Shown in pieces: positions 17,418-26,061 of a stretch of 64,000 nt of DNA. A model generated the notes under the pieces. That model had not been told where the DNA came from. It was given only the letters and a program-made list of their open reading frames with translations, and searched no databases. Numbering within the stretch: the stretch's first letter is position 1; each line of letters begins with the position of its first letter. A program made the position numbers and the translations under genes. The DNA is from Planotetraspora silvatica. GTDB taxonomy: Bacteria > Actinomycetota > Actinomycetes > Streptosporangiales > Streptosporangiaceae. The stretch covers positions 1 to 64,000 of the forward strand of contig NZ_BOOQ01000060.1 in assembly GCF_016863315.1 (NCBI RefSeq), read 5' to 3'.

Positions 17418-17430
17418 GCAACAGCGTTGC
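17418..17430. promoter_or_regulatory. ROK operator candidate GCAAC-N3-GTTGC
   Basis: A perfect 5-bp inverted repeat with AGC centre, followed by the -10-like TATTCT. It sits 17 bp upstream of the ROK start and 90 bp upstream of the MFS start. Confidence 0.55.
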
Positions 17431-17519
17431 TATTCTAGAGGCGCACTGACCACGAGCGCCTCAGCCGCCCTTCGACGACGCAAGGCGGGGTAGTGCTCCA
17501 CCGATCACGAAGGTTTCGC

Positions 17520-18776
17520 ATGAGCCCCCTCACCCCGTCGCAGCGCTGGTCCGCGCTCCTCGCGCTCGCCCTTGGCGGCTTCGCCATCGGCCTGACGGAG
17601 TTCGTCGCGATGGGCCTGCTGCCGGACATCGCGCGGAGCCTGCTGCCCACGCTCTACGCGCGGTCCACGTCCCAGGCCGTCGCGCACGCCGGCTGGATGA
17701 TCAGCGTGTACGCGCTTGGCGTCGTCATCGGCGCCCCGCTGTTCGCGGCCCTCACCGCCCGCCTGCCGCGCAAGAAGATCCTGCTCGGCCTCCTGGTGAT
17801 CTTCATCCTCGGCACCGCGGCCTCGGCGGCCGCCCCGACGTTCGGGCTCGTGCTCGCCGCCCGGTTCGTGGCCGCGCTGCCGCACGGGGCCTATTTCGGC
17901 GCGGCGGGACTGGTCGCCGCCTCGATCATGGGCCCGGGCAGCCACGGCAAGGGCTTCGCGGTCTCGCTCGGCGGCCTGACCGTGGCAAACGTCGTCGGCG
18001 TGCCCGCGATCACCCACATCGGCCAGACGGCCGGATGGCGGGTCGCCTACCTCATCATCGCCGTCATCTTCGTGCTGACGCTGTTCGCCGTGCTGGCGAC
18101 CGTGCCGTCGGTCGCCGCCCACCCGAACGGGTCGGCCCGCAGCGAGTTGCGGGCCTTCCGCGCGCCGCAGGTCTGGCTCGTCGCGGGCATCGCGTCGATC
18201 GGCTTCGGCGGCTTCTTCGCGATCGACAGCTACATCGCACCGGTGACCACCCACGTCGCGGGCCTGTCGGCGTCGACGGTCCCCTGGGTCCTCGTCGCGG
18301 TCGGCCTCGGGATGACCATCGGCAACGCCGCCGGCGGCTGGGCGTCGGACCGCGACCTGCGCCGGGCCATGCTCGCCGGGTTCCCCGCCTTCATCGTCTC
18401 GATGGTCGTGTTCGCGCTCGTCGCGCACTGGACGGCCGGGCTGTTCCTCGGAGCCTTCCTGGTCGGCGCCGCGAGCCTGTTCCTCGGCCCCGCGATGCAG
18501 TCCCGCCTGATCCAGGTGGCCCCGGGCGCGCAGATGATGGGCGCGGCCGTCAACCAGTCCGCGATGAACATCGCCAACAGCCTCGGCGCGCTGCTGGGCG
18601 GCATGGTGATCGCGGGCGGCCTCGGCTACGTCGCTCCCAGCTGGGTCGGCGTCGGTCTGGGCCTCATCGGGTTCGCGCTCGCGGGCGTCAGTTTCGCGCT
18701 GGAGTCGTCCGCCAGGCGTACGGCGACGGCGGCGGGGGAGACGACACCGCTCCCGGAGTCCGCAGAGGCGCGGTGA
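17520..18776 (+). CDS. MFS transporter, AraJ/sugar-efflux (DHA1) type
   Basis: A 418-residue permease with 12 predicted membrane helices. Family landmarks include GLTEFVAMGLLPDIARSL in helix 1, the R-K loop LTARLPRKKILLGL between helices 2 and 3, and LAARFVAALPHGAYFGAA in helix 4-5, all typical of the arabinose/chloramphenicol-like DHA1 exporters. The ATG at 17520 is preceded by GAAGG. It is divergent from a ROK repressor, so induction by a sugar-like ligand is likely. Confidence 0.9.
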   Translation: MSPLTPSQRWSALLALALGGFAIGLTEFVAMGLLPDIARSLLPTLYARSTSQAVAHAGWMISVYALGVVIGAPLFAALTARLPRKKILLGLLVIFILGTAASAAAPTFGLVLAARFVAALPHGAYFGAAGLVAASIMGPGSHGKGFAVSLGGLTVANVVGVPAITHIGQTAGWRVAYLIIAVIFVLTLFAVLATVPSVAAHPNGSARSELRAFRAPQVWLVAGIASIGFGGFFAIDSYIAPVTTHVAGLSASTVPWVLVAVGLGMTIGNAAGGWASDRDLRRAMLAGFPAFIVSMVVFALVAHWTAGLFLGAFLVGAASLFLGPAMQSRLIQVAPGAQMMGAAVNQSAMNIANSLGALLGGMVIAGGLGYVAPSWVGVGLGLIGFALAGVSFALESSARRTATAAGETTPLPESAEAR

Positions 18777-18841
18777 TCGGCTGGGTGTCGGCCGCCCTGG
18801 GATGATCCGCCGTACGGGGCGGGGGCGAGGGTCCGCTTTCG

Positions 18842-18884
18842 CGTTTCTCATGGAATCTCGGACGACTTCCGTGAGAAACGAAAA
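18842..18884. repeat. Long palindrome, copy A of a family seen twice
   Basis: Arms CGTTTCTCATGGAA (18842-18855) and TTCCGTGAGAAACG (18867-18880) pair with a single mismatch (a G-U pair in RNA), followed by AAAA. It lies between the convergent MFS and TauE genes and may serve as terminator. Its right arm plus flank closely matches copy B at 60622-60668. Confidence 0.7.
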
Positions 18885-18926
18885 GGCCGAGACCGCATGA
18901 GCGATCGGCCACGGCCGCTGAGCAGA

Positions 18927-19862
18927 TCAGGCGGTCGTGGCGTCTCCGGCAGCGCGGCGTCCCAGTTCCGCCTCGACCGCCTCGACCGACTCGGTGGCCT
19001 TGTCGCGGTGGTACTCGCGCCAGGAGTAGGCGATCGCGGCGGCCCAGACGACCGCGATGCCGACGTAGGCGGCGGCCTGCACGCCGCCGGTGGCGTCGAC
19101 CAGGTCACTGCGCAGCAGGGTGCGGACGTTCGTCAGGATGATGACGCCGCCCACGGCCGATCCGAGGATCCGCGGCGGGATGTGGCGGACCAGCCAGGCC
19201 GCGATCGGCGCGGCGATCACGCCGCCGAGCAGCAGCACGCCGACCCAGGCGAAGTCGATGTTCTCCGAGCCGATGCCGACGAAGAATCCGACGCTGGCGG
19301 CGATGGCGACCAGGAACTCACTGGCGTCGATCGATCCGATCACCTTGCGCGGCGCGAGCCGCCCGCTGGCCAGGATGGCCGGGGTGCCGACCGGGCCCCA
19401 GCCACCGCCGCCGGTGGCGTCGATGAATCCGGCGACCAGTCCGAGCGGGGCGAGGAAACGCCTGCGCAGCGGCTTGCCCAGATTCCCGCGCGGCAGCCCG
19501 AACGTGGTGAAGCGGATGAGGACGTAAAGGCCGAGGGTGAGCAGGATGATCGACATGACCGGCGCCGCAACCTCGGTGGAGAGGCTGGACAGGAACGTCG
19601 CGCCCGCGAAGGCGCCGGCCGCTCCCGGCACGCCGATCCTGGCGACGACCTTCCAGTCGATGTTGCCGAAACGCCAGTGGGAGACACCTGAGGCGAGGGT
19701 GGTGCCGATCTCCGCCAGATGGACGGTGGCCGAGGCCGCGGCCGCGTTGGTCCCGATGGCGAGCAGGAGCGTGGTCGAGGTGACTCCGTATGCCATGCCG
19801 AGGGCGCCGTCGACGAGTTGGGCGGCGAAACCCACCAGTCCGAGCAGAATGAGCGAACGCAC
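18927..19862 (-). CDS. TauE/SafE-family anion permease
   Basis: A 311-residue integral membrane protein with about eight helices. The family signatures LVDGALGMAYGVTSTTLLLAIG near the N-terminus and FIDATGGGGWGPVGTPAIL at the start of the second half are clear. Members export sulfite, sulfoacetate or related organosulfur anions. The GTG at 19862 has AAGGGG upstream. A 30-bp region with an inverted repeat precedes it (19872-19901), so a local repressor or sulfur regulator is likely; none is adjacent. Confidence 0.88.
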   Translation of the reverse strand: MRSLILLGLVGFAAQLVDGALGMAYGVTSTTLLLAIGTNAAAASATVHLAEIGTTLASGVSHWRFGNIDWKVVARIGVPGAAGAFAGATFLSSLSTEVAAPVMSIILLTLGLYVLIRFTTFGLPRGNLGKPLRRRFLAPLGLVAGFIDATGGGGWGPVGTPAILASGRLAPRKVIGSIDASEFLVAIAASVGFFVGIGSENIDFAWVGVLLLGGVIAAPIAAWLVRHIPPRILGSAVGGVIILTNVRTLLRSDLVDATGGVQAAAYVGIAVVWAAAIAYSWREYHRDKATESVEAVEAELGRRAAGDATTA

Positions 19863-19871
19863 CCCATCCCC

Positions 19872-19901
19872 TTCCTACTATCTCAATCGTCAGAGTAGGA
19901 A
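19872..19901. promoter_or_regulatory. Inverted repeat TTCCTACT-N14-AGTAGGAA before TauE/SafE gene
   Basis: Perfect 8-bp arms start 10 bp upstream of the GTG. The spacing puts two half-sites about two helical turns apart. The site could bind a dimeric repressor, or form a 5'-leader hairpin affecting translation. Confidence 0.45.
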
Positions 19902-20119
19902 TTATCGTTAATTGCACCCTTCGTATCCGTCAAGTCACGTTTCGGATTTATTGGGAAACGGCTGGTGGGGCCTTGTACGCCGTTGATGGCCCACCGTTCC
20001 CCGAGCAGGCGGCCTCACACACGGGCGGGTCTTCACCGCTCACGGAGTCCTTCTGGTGCCCGTTCCGCGGGGCCGTCCATGGCGAGACGTGAGCGGCGCC
20101 GGTCCCTGGACTCATTCGG

Positions 20120-20833
20120 TCACCCGGCGTGCAGGTCGATCTCGACGCGACACATTCCAAGGGGCCCGTCGGAGGTCGCTTCGCGGGCCGTCCGGCCGTC
20201 CACCTTGATCCGGCACGTCAAGCTCTCATCGGTGCCCAGGTCCCGCATGGCCAGCAGCGACAGAGTCGAGATGCGACCGGGCACCTGGACGGTCCTGCGA
20301 TAGGGAAGCGGCACGCTGCCCTTTCCCTTGATGCTCAAGTCCACGACCTGCATGATGGACCCCGCCCGGGCCGCGCCGTGCTCACCCTCCACCTCGAATG
20401 TCACAGCGTGAGCACCGGCCACGACCTTGGCCGGGTCGGCCTGGTAGAAGGACTCGCCGGTGGCCATGACGGCGGAGACCCACACCCAGTAGATGATCCA
20501 CAACACGGTGAGGAGCCAGCCGAGAACGGTCCCGGCCAGGGCCATTCCGCGTCCACCGGTGTGATCGCGGCGGATCTGCCCAAGGGCGACGAGGCCGAGG
20601 ACCGCCGCGAGGATGCTGGTGACCCCGCAGGTGATGAACCCGGTCAGTCCGAGGATGAGGGCGGTGACCGCCAGCCCGTTGGTCCGGCGGTAAGGACTCG
20701 CCGGTTGGTGGACGTAGGGCTGGCCGTACGGGGTGTACATGTACTGTCCGGGCCAGTACAGATAGACGTACCCCGGAGTGTCCGGCTGTCCTTCGGGCTG
20801 GTCGGGTCGCTCGGTCACGACGGAACGTTCCAT
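20120..20833 (-). CDS. DUF4190-type membrane protein
   Basis: A 237-residue protein. The N-terminal 50 residues are Pro/Tyr/Gln-rich and cytosolic. Two membrane helices (about 53-80 and 95-122) with the DUF4190-typical GLTGFITCGVTSILAAVLGLVALGQIRR follow, and then a C-terminal extracytoplasmic domain of about 110 residues resembling the MmpS/lipid-binding-like accessory domains of such proteins. Function is unknown. The ATG at 20833 is taken; a GTG five codons later is possible. The leader contains a hairpin at 20872-20893. Confidence 0.7.
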   Translation of the reverse strand: MERSVVTERPDQPEGQPDTPGYVYLYWPGQYMYTPYGQPYVHQPASPYRRTNGLAVTALILGLTGFITCGVTSILAAVLGLVALGQIRRDHTGGRGMALAGTVLGWLLTVLWIIYWVWVSAVMATGESFYQADPAKVVAGAHAVTFEVEGEHGAARAGSIMQVVDLSIKGKGSVPLPYRRTVQVPGRISTLSLLAMRDLGTDESLTCRIKVDGRTAREATSDGPLGMCRVEIDLHAG

Positions 20834-20871
20834 TCACGGATGGCTGCGAAGCAGGTATCGAGGGAGCCGCA

Positions 20872-20893
20872 GCTCAACCCGGAAAGGTTGAGC
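20872..20893. promoter_or_regulatory. Perfect 8-bp hairpin GCTCAACC/GGTTGAGC
   Basis: The arms enclose a six-base loop, 39 bp upstream of the DUF4190 gene start in the 230-bp gap before the esterase gene. This may be a leader hairpin or an operator. Confidence 0.35.
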
Positions 20894-21015
20894 ACGGCCA
20901 TCATGGACGAACAGTCCCTGCCAGTGGATCATCCAGCCGGTAAGGACGCGCAGAGTTCACCCGCAGTTCGAGCGACATCATTTCGAAACCGGTTCCAGGG
21001 CGGTTTCGGACGCAC

Positions 21016-21050
21016 ACGCCCCGGGCGCCTCTCGCTGGTGCCCGGGGCGT
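21016..21050. terminator. Terminator of the esterase gene
   Basis: A 14-bp perfect stem (ACGCCCCGGGCGCC with GGTGCCCGGGGCGT, one G-U) and seven-base loop, 13 bp beyond the stop codon of the minus-strand esterase gene. Confidence 0.75.
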
Positions 21051-21063
21051 CGGGTCAGCACAT

Positions 21064-22317
21064 CTAGCACTCGCTGTCGGCGAGGACCCAGTAGTTCGGG
21101 CCGGTCTGCTTGAGCGCGTGGACGGTGAAGGTGTTCCACAGGCCCATGGCGTCGTTGGAGCCGTTGGCGAAGGTGTTGCCGCCCGACTGGTGCGCCCGAC
21201 CGGCGGTGGTGTGGGCGTAGTTGCTGGCCCGGACGCAGACCGCGGGCCCGGTCGGCGTGGGGGTCGGTGTGGGGGTGGGCGTGGGGGTCGGTGTGGGCGT
21301 GGTCGTCGGCGGCGGGGTGGGCTGGGTCCCGCCGTCCAGGCCGAAGAACCGCGCGTCGTAGTAGGCCGAGCAGATGGTGTCGAGGAAGTACGCCGCTGTG
21401 GCTCCGCACTGGTCGGGGGCGCCGCCCGGGTCGACCGGCAGGCCGTGGCCCATCCCGGCGATCTCGTACAACCGGACGGCGTCGTCGCCGTACACCTTCA
21501 GCGAGGTGCCGCCGGTCAGCGACTGGGTGGAGGTGGAAGTCTGCGAGACGCCGCGCACGTTCGTCCACTGGTCGCGCAACTGCGTGCCGTTGGCGGGGGT
21601 GACCGTGTAGTCCGACTGGCCCTGCCAGATGGCGACGCGCGGGTACGGGCCCGAGTAGCCGGAGTAGGCGCCCCGCACCAGGTCACCCCACTGCTGCGGG
21701 GTCTTGGTGGTGGCGTTGTACTGACACCCGGACGCCTGGAGCAGGGAGGCGGCGCAGCGGTAGGCGAGCCCGGCTCCGATCGAGCCGCCGGCGAAGACGT
21801 CCGGATAGGTGGCCAACATGACCGCCGTCATGGCCCCACCCGCCGAAAGCCCGCTGACGAAGACCCGCGAGGGGTCGCTTCCGTAGTTGGCGACCGCGTA
21901 GGCGACCATGGAGCGGATGGAGGCGGCCTCGCCCTGGCCCCGGGTGGTGTCGCCGGTCTCGAACCAGTTGAAGCAACTCGACGAGTTGTTGGCGCTGCTG
22001 GTCTGCGGCACCACGAGGGCGAAGCCCCACTGGTCGGCGTACTTGCGCCAGCCCGAGTTGGCGAAGTAGCCGGAGGCGTTCTGGGTGCACCCGTGCAGCA
22101 GCACCACGAGCGGGCGGCCGGTCGCGAGGCCGTCGGGGCGGTAGCCGTACATCGCGAGGTTGCCGGGGTTTCCGCCGAAGGAGCTGACCTGAACCAGTGA
22201 CGCCGCCCTCGCGGGAGTCGCGTTCAGGGTCGTGCAGAGCAGGCCGGACAGTCCGAGGAGGACGGCCAGCAGGGTGAGGACCGCTCGTGACGGTCGCTCT
22301 GGGAGGGGTGTGGCCAT
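21064..22317 (-). CDS. Secreted PHB-depolymerase/feruloyl-esterase-type hydrolase
   Basis: A 417-residue exported serine esterase. A signal peptide ends near ATPARAA (residue 38). The catalytic domain has the LLHGCTQNASGY oxyanion region, the GLSAGGAMT lipase box and the GMGHG histidine. A Thr-Pro repeat linker then leads to a C-terminal region of about 60 residues (NYAHTTAGRAHQ..., two Cys) that probably binds polymer. Members degrade poly(3-hydroxybutyrate) or feruloylated plant polymers. AAGGAG precedes the ATG at 22317. A Crp-like palindrome overlaps this leader. Confidence 0.88.
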   Translation of the reverse strand: MATPLPERPSRAVLTLLAVLLGLSGLLCTTLNATPARAASLVQVSSFGGNPGNLAMYGYRPDGLATGRPLVVLLHGCTQNASGYFANSGWRKYADQWGFALVVPQTSSANNSSSCFNWFETGDTTRGQGEAASIRSMVAYAVANYGSDPSRVFVSGLSAGGAMTAVMLATYPDVFAGGSIGAGLAYRCAASLLQASGCQYNATTKTPQQWGDLVRGAYSGYSGPYPRVAIWQGQSDYTVTPANGTQLRDQWTNVRGVSQTSTSTQSLTGGTSLKVYGDDAVRLYEIAGMGHGLPVDPGGAPDQCGATAAYFLDTICSAYYDARFFGLDGGTQPTPPPTTTPTPTPTPTPTPTPTPTGPAVCVRASNYAHTTAGRAHQSGGNTFANGSNDAMGLWNTFTVHALKQTGPNYWVLADSEC

Positions 22318-22329
22318 GGGGGGGCTCCT

Positions 22330-22345
22330 TGTGACCTGGATCACT
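22330..22345. promoter_or_regulatory. Crp-like site TGTGA-N6-TCACT
   Basis: Matches the TGTGA-N6-TCACA consensus with one mismatch, 13 bp upstream of the esterase start and touching its Shine-Dalgarno. At this position it would block transcription or lie in the leader rather than activate. Confidence 0.35.
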
Positions 22346-22573
22346 GGTCCTTTCAGCGCACGGTAAAGCTCGAGAAATTGTTCCGACATGTTCGCGAAAC
22401 ACACTTTTCGCCGCGATGTCATGGTTCCGATGGCGTGCCCGCCTCTGTGAACGGCAAGACATGACGCTTTGGTGAACCTCCCGTGAGGGTGGCCACGGGT
22501 GCGTCCGGGTACCGGCTCCAACACTGCGAGCCGGTCGCACCGTCGCGTGCGACCGGCGACGACGAAGGTTTCC

Positions 22574-23461
22574 ATGATCAGTACAGTGCTCATCGGTCTC
22601 GCGGCGGCTTGTCTGCTCGGACTGGGCTTCGTGGCTCAGCAGCACGCCGCCTACGACGAGCCGCTCGGCGAGATGTTGCGCCTGCACCTGCTCCTGGACC
22701 TCATTCGCAAGCCCCTCTGGTTGTGCGGGGTCGGAGCGATGGTGGGCGGCCAGATCCTCGGCGCACTGGTCCTGCAGCGGGCCGACATCGCGCGGGTGGA
22801 GCCGCTCCTGGCGACCAACCTCATCTTCGCGCTCGGCGCCGCGGCCGTCGTTTACAAGGAGCGCCTGGGCTGGGCGGAATGGCTGGGCGCGGTGCTGGTC
22901 AGCGGCGGGGTGGCCGTCTTCCTGGCCTTCGGGCAGCCGCACGGCGGCGACGCGCCGGCGCCCGGGTCCCCCGTCTGGCTCTCCGTGCTGGTCGTCCTGA
23001 TGGCGGCGGCGGCACTGGTCATGGTCGCGCTCCGGCTCGACCTGCAGACCAAGGCGATGTTGCTGGCCGCCGCGGCGGGCATGTTGTACGGACTCCAGGA
23101 CGCCCTGACCCGCGGTTCGCTGCTCACGCTCGCGCGGGGGCCGCACGCCCTGGCGGTCACGTGGCAGCCGTACATGGTCGCCGTGGTCGCCGTGGTGGGC
23201 ATCCTGCTCAACCAGAGCGCGTTCGACGCCGCGCCACTGCGGATCTCCCTGCCGGCCACGACCGCCGCCGAACCGATCACCGGGATCGTGCTCGGGGTCG
23301 TGATCTTCAGCGAGCACCTGCGCGTCGATCCCGGCGCGCTGACGGGGGAGATCCTCGGCCTGATCGCGCTCGTCGCGGGCATCGTCGTCCTCGGCCGATC
23401 GCCGTTCCTGGCCAAGTCGGAGCGGAACCCGGCCGAGAGCCGCGACCCCGAATGCCGATGA
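22574..23461 (+). CDS. EamA/DMT-family transporter
   Basis: A 295-residue membrane protein with about nine to ten helices arranged as two EamA-like halves. GGQILGALVLQRADIARVEPLLATNLIFAL and, in the second half, AFDAAPLRISLPATTAAEPITGIVLG are typical of the actinomycete DMT subgroup annotated as DMT family transporter. The substrate is unknown. The ATG at 22574 has GAAGG six bases upstream. It is convergent with katE, 13 bp between stops. Confidence 0.85.
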   Translation: MISTVLIGLAAACLLGLGFVAQQHAAYDEPLGEMLRLHLLLDLIRKPLWLCGVGAMVGGQILGALVLQRADIARVEPLLATNLIFALGAAAVVYKERLGWAEWLGAVLVSGGVAVFLAFGQPHGGDAPAPGSPVWLSVLVVLMAAAALVMVALRLDLQTKAMLLAAAAGMLYGLQDALTRGSLLTLARGPHALAVTWQPYMVAVVAVVGILLNQSAFDAAPLRISLPATTAAEPITGIVLGVVIFSEHLRVDPGALTGEILGLIALVAGIVVLGRSPFLAKSERNPAESRDPECR

Positions 23462-23474
23462 CCGCCGCCGGCCG

Positions 23475-25517
23475 TCAGGCGGCGACCGAGTCCACGTCCC
23501 TGTCGAAGGTGCGGTGCTCGGCGATCGCGGCCGCGAACGCCGCCGCGAACTCGTCGCGGGTGGTCTCCGGGCCGATGACGCCCTGGCGTCCGGGCAATGC
23601 GGCGGCCTCCAGCAGGGCCTCGCCACCCGGGAGGGCGCCGATGGCCTTGCCGTGCTTGAAGGCCTCGCGGACGAAGTGCACCGCGTGGCCGTTCCCGGCG
23701 AGTTCCCCGTCGCCGACGAGCAGGACGGCGTCGTACAGCACGGAGGAGACCGCGCTGAGCTGCCTGTCCACGGTGACCGAGCCGACCTGTCCCTCGTGGG
23801 GCGCGACGATCTCGCAGACCGCCCCCTTCTCCTCCAGCGCCGCCCTGACCTGGCCCGCCCGGCCCAGGTCGGCGCCGTCGGCCACCAGGAACGCGATCTT
23901 GCGGGTGGCGATCGAGTCCCGCGGCGCGTTGGCCTGGCTGAGCGCCGGGGACGTCCTCCCGTGGTTGGGCGTGGTCACGGCGGGGGCGGGCATGCCGAGC
24001 CCCTCGGCGACCTGCCGGGCCAGGTCGCCGTCGACGTTGGCCAGCCGCTGGACGACCTGCTCCTTGATGTACCGGCGCTCCACGTGCCCGAGTTCGAAGA
24101 GAAACGCCTCGACGATGTGCCGCCTCTCCCAGCCGGACATGCTGTTCCAGAAGAGGGTCGCCTGGCTGTAGTGATCATCGAAACTGGGGCTGCGCTTGCG
24201 GATCTTGGCGCCGTCCACGCGTTCCTGGTAGTGCCGGTACACGCCCTCCATGTCCCCGCTCAGGACGCCGGACATCGGGCAGCCGCCGCTGATGGAGTTG
24301 GGCGCGTAGCTGGTCCTGCCCCGGTGGACGATCCGCTGGTTGTAGCCGTCGCGCTGGTCGTTGTGCACGGGGGCGACCGGCCGGTTGACCGGGATCTGCG
24401 CGAAGTTGGGCCCGCCCAGGCGGATGAGCTGGGTGTCCAGGTAGGAGAAGTTCCTGGCCTGCAGCAGGGGGTCGTTGGTGAAGTCGATCCCCGGCACGAC
24501 GTTGGCGGTGTGGAACGCCACCTGCTCGGTCTCGGCGAAGAAGTTGTCCGGGTTCCGGTCAAGGACCATCCGGCCGACCACCCGGACCGGCACGGTCTCC
24601 TCAGGGATGATCTTCGTGGCGTCGAGCAGGTCGAAGTCGAAGCCGTGCTCGTCCTCCTCGGGAACCAATTGCAGGCCGAGCTCCCATTCCGGGAACGCGC
24701 CGCGCTCGATGGCCTCCCACAGGTCCCGCCTGTTGAAGTCGGGGTCGTTGCCCTGGATGCGCAGCACCTCGTCCCAGACGAGGGAATGGGTGCCGAGCAC
24801 GGGACGCCAGTGGAACTTGACGAACGTTCCCCGCCCGTCGGCGTTGACCAGGCGGAACGTGTGCACGCCGAAGCCCTGCATCATGCGGAAGCTGCGGGGG
24901 ATCGCCCGATCGGACATCAGCCACATGACCATGTGCGTGATCTCCGGCTGGAGCTGCACGAAGTCCCAGAACGTGTCGTGCGCCGACTGGGCCTGGGGGA
25001 TCTCGTTGTGCGGCTCGGGTTTGACCGCGTGGACGAAGTCGGGGAACTTGATGCCGTCCTGGATGAAGAAGACCGGCATGTTGTTGCCGACCAGGTCGTA
25101 ATTGCCCTGGCGGGTGTAGAACTTGGTGGCGAACCCGCGCACGTCACGGACGGTGTCGGCGGAGCCGCGCGACCCGGCCACCGTGGAGAAGCGGACGAAG
25201 ACCGGCGTGCGCAGCGACGTGTCGCACAGGAAGTCGGCGGCGGTGAACTCGGCGAGCGACTCGTAGAGCTGGAAGTACCCGTACGCGCCGGCCCCCCGCG
25301 CGTGGACGACGCGTTCCGGGATGCGCTCATGGTCGAACCGGGTGATCTTCTCGCGGAAGTGGAAGTCCTCCAGGAGCGTCGGGCCGCGTTCGCCCGCCGA
25401 TAGCGAGTTGTCGGTGTCGTCGACTCGCACACCCTGATCGGTGGTCAGACGGCTGCCCTCGGAATCGACCCGGTACCTGTCCAGTTGCCGCTGCTTCTCG
25501 TCGTTTCCGTCGGCCAC
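23475..25517 (-). CDS. katE: Large-subunit (clade II) catalase, HPII type
   Basis: A 680-residue monofunctional haem catalase that removes hydrogen peroxide in the cytoplasm. Essential residues are visible: distal H72 (RVVHARG), the conserved Asn at about 145 (VGNNMPVFF) and the proximal haem ligand Y359 (ARNFSYLDTQLIRLGG). Length and the C-terminal 150-residue DJ-1/PfpI-like flavodoxin domain (RKIAFLVADGADLG, LVGDGELAGNG) identify the large-subunit class. The GTG start at 25517 follows GAGGGGG. No regulator is adjacent. Confidence 0.96.
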   Translation of the reverse strand: MADGNDEKQRQLDRYRVDSEGSRLTTDQGVRVDDTDNSLSAGERGPTLLEDFHFREKITRFDHERIPERVVHARGAGAYGYFQLYESLAEFTAADFLCDTSLRTPVFVRFSTVAGSRGSADTVRDVRGFATKFYTRQGNYDLVGNNMPVFFIQDGIKFPDFVHAVKPEPHNEIPQAQSAHDTFWDFVQLQPEITHMVMWLMSDRAIPRSFRMMQGFGVHTFRLVNADGRGTFVKFHWRPVLGTHSLVWDEVLRIQGNDPDFNRRDLWEAIERGAFPEWELGLQLVPEEDEHGFDFDLLDATKIIPEETVPVRVVGRMVLDRNPDNFFAETEQVAFHTANVVPGIDFTNDPLLQARNFSYLDTQLIRLGGPNFAQIPVNRPVAPVHNDQRDGYNQRIVHRGRTSYAPNSISGGCPMSGVLSGDMEGVYRHYQERVDGAKIRKRSPSFDDHYSQATLFWNSMSGWERRHIVEAFLFELGHVERRYIKEQVVQRLANVDGDLARQVAEGLGMPAPAVTTPNHGRTSPALSQANAPRDSIATRKIAFLVADGADLGRAGQVRAALEEKGAVCEIVAPHEGQVGSVTVDRQLSAVSSVLYDAVLLVGDGELAGNGHAVHFVREAFKHGKAIGALPGGEALLEAAALPGRQGVIGPETTRDEFAAAFAAAIAEHRTFDRDVDSVAA

Positions 25518-25634
25518 GGGATCCCCCTCAGGAGTCGAGCTCTTCTAGGCACCCGTACCCCGCCCGACCTCGGAAAACGGCGGGGAGCGGTCCATGGCGG
25601 GGTAATTTGGGTCCTCGATCCCGGGGGGCGTGTC

Positions 25635-25985
25635 CTATTCCTCGTCCAGCCGGACGGCCTGCCCGATGTAGTTCCGCAGGGCCTCCGCGTTCACGGCGTC
25701 CGCTTTCTTGATCTTGACGTGCCTCGTGGTCTTGCCGGAGCCTTCCAGCAGGCCGAACGCGTCGTCGAACTCCGCGCCCCTGGCGAAGGCGAAGGTGATG
25801 TGCGTCTTGCTCGGGCTGATGATCGCCAGGAGCTTCTTCCCCTGCCACGCGGGGGAGCCCCGGCTGATCACCTCTTCCGCGCCGGGAGCGTTCTCCTTCA
25901 TGAGCTCGCGGAGCGTGCCGACGATGCTCTGGTGTTCGGGCAGGACCTTGGTCCTGACGAACTCGTCGACGGCTTCGTTGGGCAT
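25635..25985 (-). CDS. DUF1801-family protein
   Basis: A 116-residue single-domain protein with the family's EDRxxxx-like core here as ISRGSPAWQGKKLLAIISPSKTHITFAFARG, and a C-terminal KIKKADAVNAEALRNYI segment. Members are small cytosolic proteins of unknown biochemical role, related to YdhG/YjbR-like folds. GGAGGT lies at ideal spacing before ATG 25985. It is a monocistronic unit with no informative neighbours. Confidence 0.82.
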   Translation of the reverse strand: MPNEAVDEFVRTKVLPEHQSIVGTLRELMKENAPGAEEVISRGSPAWQGKKLLAIISPSKTHITFAFARGAEFDDAFGLLEGSGKTTRHVKIKKADAVNAEALRNYIGQAVRLDEE

Positions 25986-26061
25986 GGGTGGGACCTCCGT
26001 TGCTTGCCGATTAGGGTCACTTGATCACGATGAGGTGAGGAAGCGCAACGCGTTCGGCGGG

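Noticed and set aside
21238-21310. Simple repeat as a possible CRISPR or minisatellite
   Set aside because: It encodes the Thr-Pro linker of the secreted esterase, a normal low-complexity linker.
23514-25403. A 629-codon plus-strand open frame opposite katE
   Set aside because: Antisense shadow of a complete catalase gene with all catalytic residues.
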